A stretch of 64,000 nt of DNA from Sipunculus nudus (lineage: Eukaryota; Annelida; Sipuncula; Golfingiida; Sipunculidae). The notes beneath the pieces are model-generated. The model worked only from the letters and a program-made list of their open reading frames with translations, had not been told where the DNA came from and searched no databases. The stretch spans positions 41,384,659 to 41,448,658 of the forward strand of contig CM049313.1 in assembly GCA_026874595.1 (NCBI GenBank), read 5' to 3'. A program made the translations under genes and the position numbers. Numbering within the stretch: the stretch's first letter is position 1; each line of letters starts with the position of its first letter. This document shows, piece after piece, positions 22,066 through 36,800 of the stretch.

Positions 22066-24590
22066 AAGGCGTAAAAAAGTCGTTTCCGGTTACCCGACGG
22101 ACCCTAGATTTACAGTGCAACCCTAAAATTTTTATTTGGATTCTGGTTGCAAAACCAGTAAAAGTCGAGGTTTGCGCGTGGAATTTTTAGGTGAAGTACG
22201 ACTTAATGTTGACAACTTTAATCTGTCATACAGATGCAAATTACGATGTTCTGAGATCGTCACTGACAGTTCAAATATACCCGCGAAAACGGCGTGTGGA
22301 CGGTCATATTCATAAGCGGGTTCGTCAGCTTGGTACGTAGTTCTGTGCAACAACTTTTTTTTAATTTATAGGAAGCAGATAAATATCAAAAGTGTTCCAC
22401 TGGAGAAATAAGCAGCTTCTTTCAAGCTGTGAACGTGGCCTCCTCCGCGAATGAGGACTGATAGCCGTGACCCGTCTGAGAACTGATTCGAGATCGTTCA
22501 AATTTGTCCTAAGCCCCGAAAATTTGCATCTTAATTCCGTAAGACCTCATTAATGGCCCGCTTGTATGCACGGTCGCAAGTCGGCAATATTCGGAAGTGA
22601 GTGTCATCTTCGGCTATGCAAATGAGTTGAAATGAACCAATGACATGACGTTTCGTCAATGCATGTAACCGTGGTTACCTATTCGGGTACATATGTACCC
22701 GTATTTGTTCTGTCAATTATCACCTGAACCTGCGCTCGGGCGCTGGCAGGAGTAAAAACGAACGATTTGATGAACGTTGGCCGGTCATTTAACGAAAAGT
22801 TTAACGCAAGTTTGGCGGTAACACGTGGTGATCAATCATTTTTGGCGATATTTTTTTTATATAACGGCGGTAAATGATAAGAGCATATTCATAACTGCGA
22901 TGTCAAATTTGACACCGGCGGATTGCGGATGTACTTTTCTTATTTTAAACAAATATACCGATGTTATGATCACTTTATTTCCCCCAAATTTAATGCGTGC
23001 GTACTAACTCATGGTTCAACAGTGTCATTTCGCAATTTCTGAGGGCGAATGAATTGGCCGGCCGCTCATGTTAGCGTAAGAAGGTAAACCTGCCTGATCG
23101 CCAACTTTAATTATTTGTCGGCGACCATCTGATCATTCCTTGAAAGTTACTTCGCATCACTTCTTATAAGAGATTAAACAAACACCTATTTCTCCACGAG
23201 AAAATGGTTCTAATGGGTCAATATTTGATCATACTGTACACGGATTGGCACAGATATGCATAAACATAATTCTAATTACAATTTTATTCTGAAAATATGT
23301 CGCATAAACTGAATAAAAAATTTAAAAAAAAAAATTCCCGACCTACCTACCCTATTTTTCTCTGGCATGTAATCGGAAACAAAGACTTTTTTAGGCCTAA
23401 CGGACGGCCGAACGACCGGACGGACGACGGACAAAGCGCCATTCTTATACCTCAGCTGAGCTCAGATGTTGTAACACAAAATTTATTGCATTAAATACCT
23501 CCTTTCTTCTTTATAGCACCGACTCACACAAAACAGTCAAGCCGTCATGACAGACGCAGAGACAAACAGAAACTTTCTGAATAAAACCAGCCTCGTTATT
23601 AATAACTGCTGCATGAATACACGCAAGTCAACCGTGAATGTTATATGAATTATTTTTCTCAACAGAATAACGCCACTTTATGTCTTATTTCGGAAATATG
23701 ACAGTTCAACAAGCATTTGAAAACTAAAAGTACTGTTATAGAAATGGCGTGCACATCTGCATGTACAAGAATTAATGTTTGATTCCAGGATTTAGGAAAA
23801 GGGTGGGTCCAAGCCTGGATTACTTATGAAAAACCAAAAAAAGGTCGACATACCCGAAAAAGGGGGTCGAGGCCGCAAAAATTGGTCTGAAACCCTGAAA
23901 AAAAGGTTGCCACGGCTGGAAAAGGGGGGGGGGGGGGGGGGGGGGGTCCGCAGCTATAGGTTTGAACAAATGCCAGGCCAGTATGTCCCGCAAATGTCAG
24001 AGACAGCTTAACAAAGTCACAAATATTTCCCCAATTATTATGCATGTTTCATTGTTGTAACGATTGTGAAATATTTTATTATAAGTCCATTCTGAAGAAA
24101 ATGTCATAAAAATGCTTTACTAACAGAAAAAGCATGGCTTGTTCGAACATCTGCTTTGCATGTAGGTCTTTCATTATAATCTCCTCATTGTAACCGATTT
24201 TGAGAGTCACACACGAGAGAGTTCAAAGGGCAGTCGTATCCCAATATCTGTACATCAATCAGATGTTTTCAATCGAGTCCTTCGGGGTATATATTTGAAT
24301 TCATTTTTTTTTCTATTACGTTTGATGCATTCGATGATTCCAAAATAGGTGTGTGGATCACATATAGATTTTGGAAGGTCTCAAGCACAGCTAGATTTGG
24401 GGCACGTTTAAGGGCGGTTAAGTTTTCTTCCGCTGCTTAAAGAAACAGAAACCTGATTTCAGGTAAATGTATATGGTAGCAGAGCTGAAACCTCTAGGTG
24501 GTATTTTTAGTCTCATTCAAAAAACGCTGTCCAGGCTAAGCACGGGATACCTAATTAAAATTCTATCAAACTGTGGTCGGGCGGGATATG
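22066..24590. other. non-coding stretch, CpG-richer at 22.1-22.8 kb
   Basis: No gene could be supported on either strand. The left third has more CpG than the surroundings and holds the palindrome cluster listed separately. An inverted GTCCGTC-type head lies near 23400-23470 (GGACGGCC..GGACGGACG..CAGCTGAG), and a 23-base poly-G tract at 23924-23946. Confidence 0.5.
22616..22701. promoter_or_regulatory. candidate regulatory cluster: octamer, CCAAT and four palindromes
   Basis: In 86 bp: ATGCAAAT octamer (22616-22623), CCAAT (about 22636), TGACG-TTT-CGTCA inverted pair (22646-22658), ATGCAT (22659-22664), GTAACC-GT-GGTTAC (22665-22678) and an 18-bp perfect palindrome cgggtacatatgtacccg (22684-22701). 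The combination looks like a promoter or enhancer, but no adjacent gene is seen, and it could be the end of an unrecognised repeat. Confidence 0.35.
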
Positions 24591-24599
24591 GCCAAGGAA

Positions 24600-24745
24600 A
24601 GACGGCAAGAAATGTTGGTGCCGCTCAGATTGGTTTGCCAGAGTTGTCGTTGCCGCATATATTGGTTTGAGAAAGTTAGCGCAGATAGGTTTGCCAGAGT
24701 TGTCGGTGCCGCTCAGATTGGTTTGCCATAGTTGTGTTCTGCCAT
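24600..24745. repeat. short minisatellite, about 30-bp unit, four to five copies
   Basis: Phrases GCCGCTCAGATTGGTTTGCC and AGAGTTGTCGGT recur at about 30-base spacing. Confidence 0.8.
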
Positions 24746-26212
24746 TCTAGTTTGTTATATATTTGCACAAACTGTGCAATACTGAATTAAACTGTCACTT
24801 ATTCTGCGCCAGTTCGTGGTGGGGCAAACTGCACGAGTACTTTTAAATATACATCTTTGGAATAAATCTGTATTTAAGTGGGTTTTTAATGAATCAATGG
24901 GTAACAAATGGTCGTAGGTTCTTTATCATAATTCATCCATAGGTGTCAGCAATATTCCACCATCCTGTTATTTGAATTCTGTCGTCATACACACATAAAT
25001 CTAGTCATGGGTCATAATCATCCATCAACTTGGCATTACCCACTCACACGGTTCTAAAATATCCACTCACATCACAGTCATCAGTGGCAATCATAATTCA
25101 GTCACAAGCATCCCCCGTACTCGGTCGTAATCCGCACCTTTTCCAATAAACTTGGTCATAATCCACTTCCGCTGACCTCGGTCATTATTTTTTCATTAAA
25201 TTATGGTCTTAATTCTCTCACAATACATCAGTGATTTTATCCATAGTCGAGTGCACTTAAAAACACGTCATAAATAACTCGCAGATCCATCACAACCATT
25301 ATTAAACCCAAGCCGCATACCTCGAAGAAATAACTCAAGATTCACACTTGAATCACGACCTCCGTCACGGTTCACTCAGATTCAGCACAGGTAAAAATCC
25401 AAACAAAGCATGCAAAAGACAAAAGCCAGAAGACAATATGACATTTAATTTTTATTATATTTATAAAAAAAAAAGAATTCTTCTTTAATTCAGCACCGTT
25501 CTATCATATATATATTACAAGTATGTAACCGAAACGATCGTCTATAGTGCAGTCTTCTGTATTAAAAATAGATAAATGACACGGAAATACTTTTTTTCTA
25601 TCTCTAATCAGGGCAAGGATCAGCTAAAAGCACTTCTATTGCCTGAACATTTGAGTTCCTTTGTCGTCTTGATAATTAATGATCACTTTCTGTCCTTCTG
25701 TGATCACTTTCTGTCTTTCTGTGATCACTCATTCAGCTCCTGATTCAAGAGAAGTCCTCATGATTAACTAAATACTTCAATATGACAAATAATGATGAAC
25801 CTACAGCTTCAGTATGTTGTGATGTGAAATATCTGGCATTTAAACATATGTACATCAGGCAGACTGAGTAATACTAATTATAGGCTCTCTGCAATGAGGG
25901 CTGGACAAGCTAGGCATCATACCTGTTCAGTATTAAAAGAAATACAAAGGCATTAAAAATTAACTGCTAACAAGACAAAGTACTAATAAAACTTACATTA
26001 ATGTTCATCCAGAAACAAAACAATTTTATAAATTAAACACAAAAGGGAATTCAAATGCATGGTAACAACCTCTGGCGTAGTATTATTACAACACTGAAGT
26101 CAAACACCTAAAGATGACCTTGATAAAACTATAGAAGCTTCCAAGATGAAAAATAAACTGTTAAATCAATCAACATCAATCTTTTCTAATTCTATGGTGA
26201 CATTTATATTTA

Positions 26213-26288
<76 letters not shown>

Positions 26289-26465
26289 TATATATATATA
26301 CAGATGATAGTTAAATGAAGCAAACAGTTTAAACTGTGTTACAGCTATTATGTCTGATTTAGGTTGAGACATTTATTGCCATGGTGACACCATTGTCACA
26401 GTAACCATTATGACGTCACAATGTTTGATGTAGTACCAAAGTCACATATAGGACATTATAATCTA
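24746..26465. other. non-coding AT-rich stretch
   Basis: No gene seen. It includes a small duplication of TTTCTGTCTTTCTGTGATCAC near 25685-25730 and a long (TA)n tract at 26215-26300. Confidence 0.5.
26215..26300. repeat. (TA)n microsatellite
   Basis: About 40 TA units with two or three single-base interruptions. Confidence 0.96.
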
Positions 26466-29031
26466 AAACAAGTGACCTATGGGTCACGGCGCTCAGTTGT
26501 TATATATGATAAAAAATATGATTAAGAAATGATTCACGTGCTGGTTTTGTGTGGTAATAAATATAAGCTGTATTATGAGTTGTTGTTGTTTAGCTTATGT
26601 ATGATTTTGATAGTATCTTTGGAGACAGGGAAGAGGATTGATTTCATTTATTTTATTAACAAATGGAGTACTATTGTCACACAGATTTTGACTTGGCCAT
26701 ATAACTTATAAGCAGAACATATAATATAAGAGTTTAACTATTAATTAAAAAAATTACAAATATTGTCCCAAATATAATTTTTATTAAAAATAATAAGAGA
26801 ATCTTATGATTTTTTAAAATGAAATATAACTGAAATGATTATTAAAATAATATTAAAGAATATATTCATGAATACATTTTGAAAGTATTTGCACTGGTAT
26901 TCATATACTTGCATTTTTACCTGAATTCCCGTTCTTTATGCAAGAAATTTTATAATGGAGTACATATTAATATTCGTATTTAAATACAATTGCAAATTAT
27001 TGGCACCATGTCAGGTATTTATTCAGTTTTCACCAAACAATGATGTTGAGAATCCAGAATATACAAAATTAACACATTTAAATAATGATCATAAGTACCT
27101 GGTTTTATGGTTTTTATTTACAGTAGGAATCTAGATTAATATTATCAACTGCATCTTTGTCTATCATTAATTTCCTTCATATGATCCCCAATCATTAGTA
27201 ATGAATAATATGATTTACTTTTTTATCATTAAAATTGAACTGAAAAATACCATAGGTGACTGCATGGTGTTATTTGGAATACATGACATTCTATCCATCG
27301 ATACAAGATTCTTATATCATCAGTAACTGCAAGTTAATTTCCTGTTATTATAAACTAACAAATTCCTTTTCTATTTTTCTTTAATTTGTTATTAAAAACC
27401 AACACAAATTTATTAATTTATTGTTTATTGTTATGTTGTTGGTTAAAACTACTAGATGAGTTGGGTTGGACACCTGGATCAACTGTGGCTGGCCATTATA
27501 TAATAAGCTGCCTGGAGCCCCAGTTTATGCCTCGCGTCAAGCATGCATAATTTGCTGAAAGTTCAACAAGGTCAACATACAGGTGACTCAAGAGGGGCTG
27601 GAGAGGGCCAAAGTCTGACATGGTCTCATAGAAACATTAACAAAAGCTACAATTTTTGGCCAATTTCTTTCAGCTTTCTAAACTAAAAAGCTGAAATCCT
27701 TATGTGTGCATGACATGAAAATTATATCAACAGTGCTCACAGGAAACAAACGTGCCATGGTCAAAGTTGAGCAAAATATAAGGTACTAATTTTATATTTA
27801 TACTAATAACTTATAAAATCTGAAAAATTCAGAACTAATTTTGGGTATTCAATTGAATCTTGATTAAATAATGTTACATCCCTGACAAAAATATCTCTAG
27901 CTTCAGCAATCTCCTTGTTAAGGGAGTAAATTATTTCTTGATTTTTTACAAAGTGCATTATGTTTGCGCCCATAACTTAAAACAGTTACGCAATACTGAC
28001 ATCATATCTGGCATGTGCATAGAGAATGTATAGAAAAATATGTATATTATATATGATTAAAGTCAGATCAGTTGTTTTGATATTAGGCAGTCTTGAAGTG
28101 TAACAATGGGTTTTCAATGGAAAAATGAAGTTTTTTATTAATATCTCGAAGGTATTAAGTCCTAGTGAACAAATTCTTTGCATGGTTAGGGATTTTGGAG
28201 ACATCTAATTGTATGCCAAATTTTAGGAACTGAGAGCTGAAGCTGGGGAGCTGAGCTCTTGCAAACTGCATAACACTAGCTTGATGTAAACAATATGTTC
28301 CATGGTGTTTGAAAACTTGAATAAAATCTACAGTTTTTGATCAACTGGTTTCAAATTTTTGGTGTTAACAGACAAAATGCTAACAAAAACATGCTGTGAA
28401 AATTAAATCCACAGTACATACAGGAAAAAAATGTGCCATGGTCAAAGTTGGGCTAAATTTAAGGTACCAATTTTTTATTTTTGTTAATATTTTAAAAAAT
28501 TTAAAAGATTTTGATCTAATTTTGGGTATACAATTTAATTTTGATTAATTAAAGTTATATTACTGGAAAAAAGTCCATAGCTTTTACATTTTTTGTGTTA
28601 AGTGATCAAATATCTTTCCTGATTTTTTACAAAATGCATTATGTTTGGGCTCATAACTTTTTTAAATTATATAATACAGACATAATTTCTGGCATGTACA
28701 GAGGAACTATATAGAAGAATATTTATGGTAAATATGAGGAAAAACAGATGAGTCGTTTTGATATTAGGCAGTCCTGAAGTGTGAAAATAGGTTTTTAATA
28801 AAAAATTGAGGTTTTTCCTTAATTTTTCAAAGGAACGAAGTCGCAAAGACCCAGTTTTCGGCTTGGTAGGAGATCTTGGGGACATCTAACATTATGCCGA
28901 ATTTTGGATTCCTAGGTCTTACGGTTTCAAAACGTGCCACATCTACGGACGGACGGACGGACGGACGGACAGACGACGGACAATGGACCTCGACTATAGC
29001 TCAGATGACTTATAGTCAGCTGAGCTAAAAA
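26466..29031 (-). repeat. 2.6 kb dispersed element, inverted copy
   Basis: Read on the minus strand it opens at 29031 with TTTTTAGCTCAGCTGACTAT, passes a (GTCC)n-type head, runs through AT-rich non-coding sequence, and ends near 26466 with CTGAGCGCCGTGACCCAT then CACTTGTTT. The same sequence recurs in plus orientation at 51061-56330. The ends carry GCTCAGCTG at one side and CAGCTGAG-like sequence at the other, a short terminal inversion. No ORF encodes a transposase, so it is non-autonomous or a decayed derivative. Confidence 0.85.
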
Positions 29032-30745
29032 TGGGTAAATTATCTCAATGAAAAAGATCTGACTGTTCTCAAACACAGATTAATAGATTAAAAGAACAAT
29101 GAAAAGGTCATGTACAAAGGATCTCTCATGACCTTGACCCTCAAGCTCCAGGATCTGTGTACTATTCTTGAGTGAGAAAACACACTTAACAGAAAATATA
29201 TACAAATCTGAAGGAACAGTTGTTCAGTTTAATAAAAAAAATGTACCTTATATCCTCACACAATGCATATCACCAAGGTCTTTTGAACTCCATTGTATTG
29301 CCTCCTGAGTCAGATACTACAGGCTAAAATGAAAACCCCTTGTCTAGACACGCTGACCTGTGTAAACCTGAAGCAACACTTACAAACTCACAAATGACTG
29401 ATAATTATTAATAATGATAGCAATTAGTCTTAAAACTATTATTACTGAGAACCACTGTTCATATATTGCTTCCTGTGGCAAATAAGTCCTGTAAACATCA
29501 CCCTGACAAATATCATGTTCAGCATTAACTTCATGAAACCTGCCGACCGGGATCAAGACACTGCCACTATCATTACATCAACAAACTAACATTTTCAAAA
29601 TTTCAGTACAACCGCTCAATATGCAAACTTCACAATTCCAACCATATACTGAAAGTGGTGAACATCACAATTTAATCTTTTGATACAAATATTCAAATTA
29701 TCAACCTCCCTTCACATCTGAACTTACAATACAAATACTCAACTCAGCAACCATACAAATTCAGCCTCTGACATAAATGATGAAACTTGCCAAAACTCAC
29801 TAACTTCAATGAAAATGGTACGTAACCTTGGCAACCATTCAGACAATGTCACAGATCATGATCTGTCTCACTGCCAACAACTATCAAACTCTGAACATCA
29901 TCAACTTGAACCAGCAACCTCAAGTTAAACAACTGACATTTCCAAATTTCTTTTGAAAATGTCTCTAAATTTGAACTTTTCAAATGTTTATATCTTTCTT
30001 GTACTTTTTCAGCAGCAGTATGAAACAAGTTCATAGCAACCAGGTAATATATCAGTAAATAAATATCTTTACTACAAAATTATTAATAATAAATGAGTCT
30101 TTCAAATGTTACAAAATTATTCTATTCCTCTTCAAAATTATTCAAAAGATAAATGACGATGCAGTTTTTACAGCACTATTTGAGTGATTTCTTTCAAGCA
30201 CCATTTGAGTTAAAAATGACATAACAAATCTTTCACAACATACTTGATGTTTATGCACAGAATTAGCTTTGATGAAAAATACTTTGCAAAATCTATAATT
30301 ATAGATCAATTGAAAGCCTAAATCCTGGTAATGCTGAGGTCCACTTGGTACATTACAGTTTTCTATTGAATCAAACATCCATGATTACCCTTGTTTAAAA
30401 TAAACAGGAGGTTCAGCTGGTTTAGTATGAGCCACGGTATACAGATTGAGGCAAGGTATACATATCACAGCATCTTCTTGAGTTATAAACAAGACTGGCT
30501 ATGGAAATCTGATGATGTACAAAACACCTACATGTAACGACAATGAAGGGCAGCCTAGGAACATATGAAGCCATGTAACACCATGATCATGTTATAATAT
30601 ATGATTAAACATGTTCACTGCAGTGCCAGCTAAGTGGGGTCTCTATGGGGCCAAAAGCCTCTGGGAAGGGTATAAATGCATTGATTACAATGGGTGTATC
30701 ACTCCTGTACGAGGGTTTGGGTGTCGACTGTCATGCTTCTTCTAG
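29032..30745 (-). other. 3' flank / probable 3' UTR region of the Bcl-2 family gene
   Basis: This follows the stop codon at 30748-30746 in the direction of transcription. No in-frame coding sequence or strong domain is seen. I found no unambiguous AATAAA near the stop; ATTAAA-type candidates (for example near 29672, minus strand) exist but cannot be ranked by sequence alone, so the transcript end is unknown. Confidence 0.4.
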
Positions 30746-30862
30746 TCACCTTGCTGCAATCATTGTGGCGATGGCTCCCAGGCCAAAAACTGTGAAGAGC
30801 AGGCCATTCCATATTTTGTTTTCTGTGGAGTTCCTCTCTGGGAAAAACTCAACAAATTTGTC
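30746..30862 (-). CDS. Bcl-2 family gene, coding exon 2 (end of BH2 and membrane anchor)
   Basis: On the minus strand a TTTTCAG acceptor ends at 30863 and the exon opens with codons for DKFVEFFPER, completing the BH2 motif in frame after the GGW of exon 1. It continues through a short polar linker with NST (residues 191-193) into a hydrophobic stretch (GLLFTVFGLGAIATMIAA) ending in Arg and a TGA at 30748-30746. This layout matches a tail-anchored Bcl-2 protein. The exon encodes 38 residues. The joined phases and the motif continuity across the splice are the main evidence that it belongs with exon 1, 6.3 kb away. Confidence 0.92.
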   Translation of the reverse strand, partial: DKFVEFFPERNSTENKIWNGLLFTVFGLGAIATMIAAR

Positions 30863-33800
30863 CTGAAAAGATACAGAGACATTATTAATGGACAGTTAAA
30901 GAACATTTCTCTGATTTAAACAAGGTTCCAGTGTCTTCCTATGTGATGGTACAACTGTCCATTTGCCCACAGTGCTGTCAGGCGAGAAGAATGTTTGCAA
31001 GGCTTATCACCCTTCTGCTAAACTCTAATATCATCACTTGATGTTATATACATCACATGTTACTTAAGAACTGTACTAATGAAATACAGCTGGTAATACA
31101 AAAGGTCCCTAACATATATGGTTATGCTCTGAGCACTAAGTACCCCCCCCCCCCCCCCCCCCCGATATCAGCTGATTGACTGATGCACATCTGTTCCTGG
31201 GAAGCTGGCCATATTTCTATGCATCTTGAATACATGTACCTGTATGGTGACTCATATATTGATGACCATGAAATGTTTTGACAACTAGACCTGTCTCAGG
31301 TTAAAGCAGCAGATATCAGTTTTTTTTTATGTGAGAAGTGACTGTGAGATAACAGATTTGAGCACAATTTACAAATGTACACACAGGTTAAGATTATTCC
31401 TAAATTCAATATTTTGATGCTGAGAAGTGTATTTCATTCTAGTGTATTTATGAGGCATACCTCAATTTGTATTAAAACTGAACGGGAACTGGTACTGAAC
31501 TAATGAATTACAAAACTGACACAAAATTCTGATCTCATCACTATAAAACCAAATTGTCAATACTTCTTTTAAGAACACAAGTGAAACCACTTTGGGTAAA
31601 ATTATAATCTTTCATTATTTAACAGAGGTAGATGGCCTATGACGTGACTGCACTATCAGCAATGCAAATTACCTTCACTGATAAACAACATGATATTGAT
31701 CCTGAGATTATAAACTAAATCTTAACATGATTTGGCTAACATGTTAATTAGGTGGAATCAATCCTTTGGTTCACATTTGATAATCTCAAAATCAATATGC
31801 ATATTTGTACCACCTCTCAATTGTGAACATTGATAACGTTTCTAATATTTCTTGAAAATACCTAATGACAATCGTATGTATAACAATGCTCTTAAATGGT
31901 CCAAGGGCAATACTAATTTTTCCTATAGTATATTATCAATGAGTTTTGTTCAGTTTTTTTTTTAAGATTTCTATCAATGAGTTTTGTTCAGTTTTTTTTT
32001 TAAGATTTCTATGTATAACTTAAGCTCAATATTTGGGGCTTTAAATGAGGTATGAGTAAGACCTACTTATTTTAAAACATTATACAGTGACTCATACAGC
32101 TAACTAAGTCACGATTGCAATCTGTCCTGACACATAAACAACAGGGACGTTCACCGATGGTATTCTTGATGGTTATATATGGTCGAGTAGTGGTTTATTG
32201 ATACTCTGTACAACACACCTGCTGTATATCACTACTAGACCTTCAATAAACTTTTATATCCAAGGTCTTGGCAGCGGTCCAGGATATAGTGCTCAATACT
32301 GTACACACCAGCAATATGGTGAATGCTTTATTGAGTCTATGACAAATAGTGCCCCTTAACCAGTGTTTAAAAGCAGCTTCATGCTGGAGCCTTTCCAATA
32401 CCTGTACGACAGTGTATGACACTTTATTGAACTTCAATCCGTCTCTGCATGACCTAACCGACCATAACATCGGTGATGCGTCACCAGGAAAGCAACGGTC
32501 TGGCCAGACATTACTCACTGCAGAGCGACCAGGAACGTGTTTTTGTTGTGGCAATGCATTATACATATTGCCGATACTCCAGAATCAAGACTGGGGGTCT
32601 CTGGGCAGTGACCCTTGTGTTGATCAATAACAAGACTCCGTAAACAAAGAGGCCGCCCTGATGCAACAGCAGCGATGACCACAAATGATTATGTGGACTG
32701 ACTCATATTGTAATAACCCTTTGTTTCCCTCATCATCCTCATCTCCATCGTCGTTACATTTAATCTGCCGTGTTCATTAATGGTTTGCTTACAAGAATCA
32801 TCACAAGTTAATGAGCCTCCAAATGTTGCCATTTGTTATAAAACAAATGCAAAACATTGACATTTTTTTTACTTCTGCTGACAATGATATAAAACCTGCA
32901 CACCTGACTCTGTTTCTGAACCTCTACCTCCCAAGTATCCATTACCTGACAATTTCATATTTACTGCAGGTTTGCTCTCACAGAGGTCCCAACTAATTCT
33001 ACTTTTAATCAATCAGGGAAACTTACAGGCATTATTACCATGGAAGACTACCCAGGAAACGGTCATCCTCATTATCTGAGTGTAAGCATGTTAAAACAAT
33101 GGATCACACAACATATCACTTCTTACTGTACATATGAACATGATACAAGTGCTAGTGTTGAATATGAACTATTTGTTTCCAGCTTAAACACAAATCTCTG
33201 TATCAATTATATTTAATTAATACTTTCAATATTGCCAAGTTATATGATATCTCACTTTTATAAGATTCCATTTGAGAGCAATTAAGTGAAAATTCAGTTG
33301 GGTTACCGGTACCACCATTCCTACTATTTTAAGCTAGCTTGCATTTTTATGGTCAGGCCATATTAAACTGGCATAAGGGGCAAATGGTTCTATTTACTCA
33401 ACATACAAAAGACCTGAATTATGATCACTAGACTGTTCAGGTACAGAGAGTACACACATGTACATGTATACATGTGATGTTCTCTCTAGCGTGACAATCA
33501 CATGAGGACATGTTGTGACGTGGGTGGTGACAACCCGGGTGCCACATGGTCATGTTTACACTGGGGTTACTGTGGCAGCCCTGACTCACAGCTTGGGGGC
33601 ACTGCCTAGCAACAGGAAGCTGAAGATTAAACAGGGATAAAATTAATAAGCTGTCCACACTCCAAAGTAATAGCCCAACATGTGTTAAGGCTATGGACCC
33701 ATATGCCTCAACAAAGCAGAGCGGAGAGTCATCATCATAACAATGCTGGGATTCAGTGCTTGTTTACAAACACAGGCCCTCCATGGACAGGTTAGGGACA

Positions 33801-36800
33801 ACCATGTGATCAGTATATTACTGAATCAATTATATTAAGATAGATGCAGGACATGAATCTGAGGATGTCCTTCCTGATGTAAATGAAATGTCTTGTTTGT
33901 ATGAAGTCAGGATTTGTTACTTAACATTACAGAGGATATTCTACACCCAGAGAGGAGTTGAGAAAGTGAGGGGGAGGGGGGGGGGGGGGGAAGCACTTGA
34001 AGACCCAGAGTTAATCAGGTGTGATATGACAAAAGATCTATGTAATTTGACCTGCCATGATTAGCTGTCACATTAAAGTCCAAAGATTACCTGGCCTTAT
34101 TAAGCCTTCAATAACTGTCACTCAGTCACCCTAAAGGAGGAGGACTCGGACCACCAGGGGTCAAGAAACGCATATATAACCAGTGTTACTCTCCATACCA
34201 TCAGGCCCAGCAGAGTGACAGAATAATTTAAAGGTTATCTCTCAAAGGCTCTAGAAAAGCAGCTGATCTCAGCCAGTTGTACCACAATCATGCTGTATAC
34301 TCATCATACATGTACAAAATGAGGCCTTCTAGGGTCCCCACAGGAATGTGGTGTATACAGTATACAATAACACTCCCGTTGACCTCCCAAGCCTGTAACC
34401 AGCATACGCATACCTTAACTATACACACAACACAAGTGTCCTGATGTAATCTGTCCCTCAAATAGCAAGTGCAAATGAGAAAGGAGGATTGGGCAATTCA
34501 TATATTTACCTTGAGGTTAAAAAGTGTAAAACATTTAAAAATACTGTAGTTTGCTGATTCTAGAATATGATCAAACTTGCATCAGTCCTTCCCAAAAAGA
34601 TGTAAGAAAATGGTACATATTTATAATGGCAACATGTCAAATATTCAATCCTTCTCTCAATGAACTTGGGCAAATTGTTATTATATACTGTAAATCAGGT
34701 ATGGGCAAACTATGGTTAGCAGGCCACATGCAGCACATGAGGTCCATTTGTGTATGTTTTAGGTGTCCCAAACAAGCTCTCCTAATTAATCTAAAACAGG
34801 ATATTGTGGTCTTAATTTGTTGTAACAGAGAAAGGTTGAATGTGGTGGATGAACTACTAGTAAATTTTGGAAAGTCTTAATATATATCCATTTTTTATAT
34901 AAACATATTTTTCAAGTACTGTTATCCTATCATCTGGTGTTAAAATTAAAGTTTAATTTACAAGTTTGTAAATTTTTGTCAAAAGCAGCCCACTAAAGAC
35001 CTCTAAAGACAATAAAACATCTTGTAGGCAAATTTTTTTTCTACCTTAAAACTTTATAACTGAGTTTCCGGATTATAAATAAATAGATAACTTTTTTAAC
35101 AAAGCTCTGGAAACTTTTAAAATTGTTAAAATTTTTTATCACAATTTCTACTAATAATTTGACAAAATATAAAGTCTGGTTAACAATGTGTCTTCCTTGG
35201 CTCATTACCAAAACATGGAAATAATTAAAGACTAGGCTCATCATCTATTGTTTGGATAATAGTCCATGATACATATCTGACACAGTAAAAGTGATCAACA
35301 GCTGGCTGAGACACAACACTTGCAAATTACCTGGGATAGATAAAAAATTACGTAGGAGGAAAAGCAGTTCAAACTGCTGCTGTGTAAACTTACAGCAGTG
35401 AGTCTATTTACACATTTTTTGTGCTTAGGAGAATAATTTATGAGTGCTAAGTGTAAATAATGCTTCCTACATATTTATAGCAAGAATACATCTCATAATA
35501 TCAGGGAAGCTTATACAAAATCACTGTTTGTTAATGTCATTATTAACTAGGAAGTGTGTTTGCCACAATAAACGAAACCATTGGGTTTTTAGATACAGCA
35601 GCATCCTGGGTTTCTGGTCATGACCTCATTGTAATCTAACTAGGTCACAGGAAAGTACAGATTTCATTATCCCAGCTCTGATGCTGAGATGGAAAACCAC
35701 ATCCTTTTCTTATATGAACAGTCTTTGTCATAAACTGGTAAGGACAGCCAAATGTTAAATTCTTTCTAAACCTATAATTTAGCTCATGAAGGATAGCAGC
35801 CTGACCGCTATAAGCTATATCACACACATATATAGATTAAATACCCTGTGTACATATACTTATTAACAGTGTATTTAATAAACCTTGCGAAGTTTTATTT
35901 ACCTGCATGTAACTATTACCACTGTCATAATGTCCTTAGTTGCAAGAGGCATTGATCTGAACCACCCCCCCTGTTTTGCTTATGCTGGTTCAAAAAACAC
36001 ACATCCTGTTTTCTTATAATGAAAGTTAACACAAAAAAATAAAAGTTATAACATAAAGGACAAAAGGAATGTGGATTGGTAAATATTATTTACTCCAGGA
36101 GGAGCTATAACACCATACTTATACTTCAGAACTAGAATTACTTAATTCCTTTCAAAATGTTTCCCTCTCTATATAACATAGAAAGTCACTTTCACTATTT
36201 GTGTACACAGAGTGTACAACAATAAATGACATTTTACACAACAATAGAATTTATACTTTGTTGCCAATTGACTGAACATACAGTATATATGTACTGGGGC
36301 TATATAGCATGCCATAACTGCAAAAGTACAGCCTACACAGTACCTAGTGAGCATTTGTGATACCAGAAATGCAAACAGAGTTACAGAATAAAGCCCACTG
36401 TCTGGATGGCTGAGAATTCTGATAATGAGACATGAGAAGTTAAGCCTTAAACATGTCTAACAAGCTGTCATATGATATTAGGAATAATATCTGAAATCCA
36501 ATTTCATATTTGATTATCTTGTACATATATCATATATTTCAGGGTCTGAATTTTATTTTAAAATCATTTACACATCATAAAATATAAAGATAGCCTAAAC
36601 TTGTATTCAGTTTATGTGTTACACATGAGATATCTTAACTCAAGAGAGACTGCTCGAATGCCTGACAGCTTGTGACTTCTCTTATGTGTCAAGATATAAT
36701 TATCCACACAGAGGACATAACAATTAACATCATGAAAGTATGACCAGTGCACTTCTCCATGTAGCTGAAAAGTTAAAGTATATTATATATGGTAAGTCAT

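Noticed and set aside
22132-22353. Minus-strand 73-codon ORF in the CpG-richer region
   Set aside because: No recognisable motif, no splice signals and no neighbouring exons; length is compatible with chance in GC-richer sequence.
32243-32630. Opposed ORFs of about 93-107 codons in the Bcl-2 gene intron
   Set aside because: They overlap on opposite strands, show no domain, and have no exon-like borders; consistent with chance in slightly GC-richer intron sequence.
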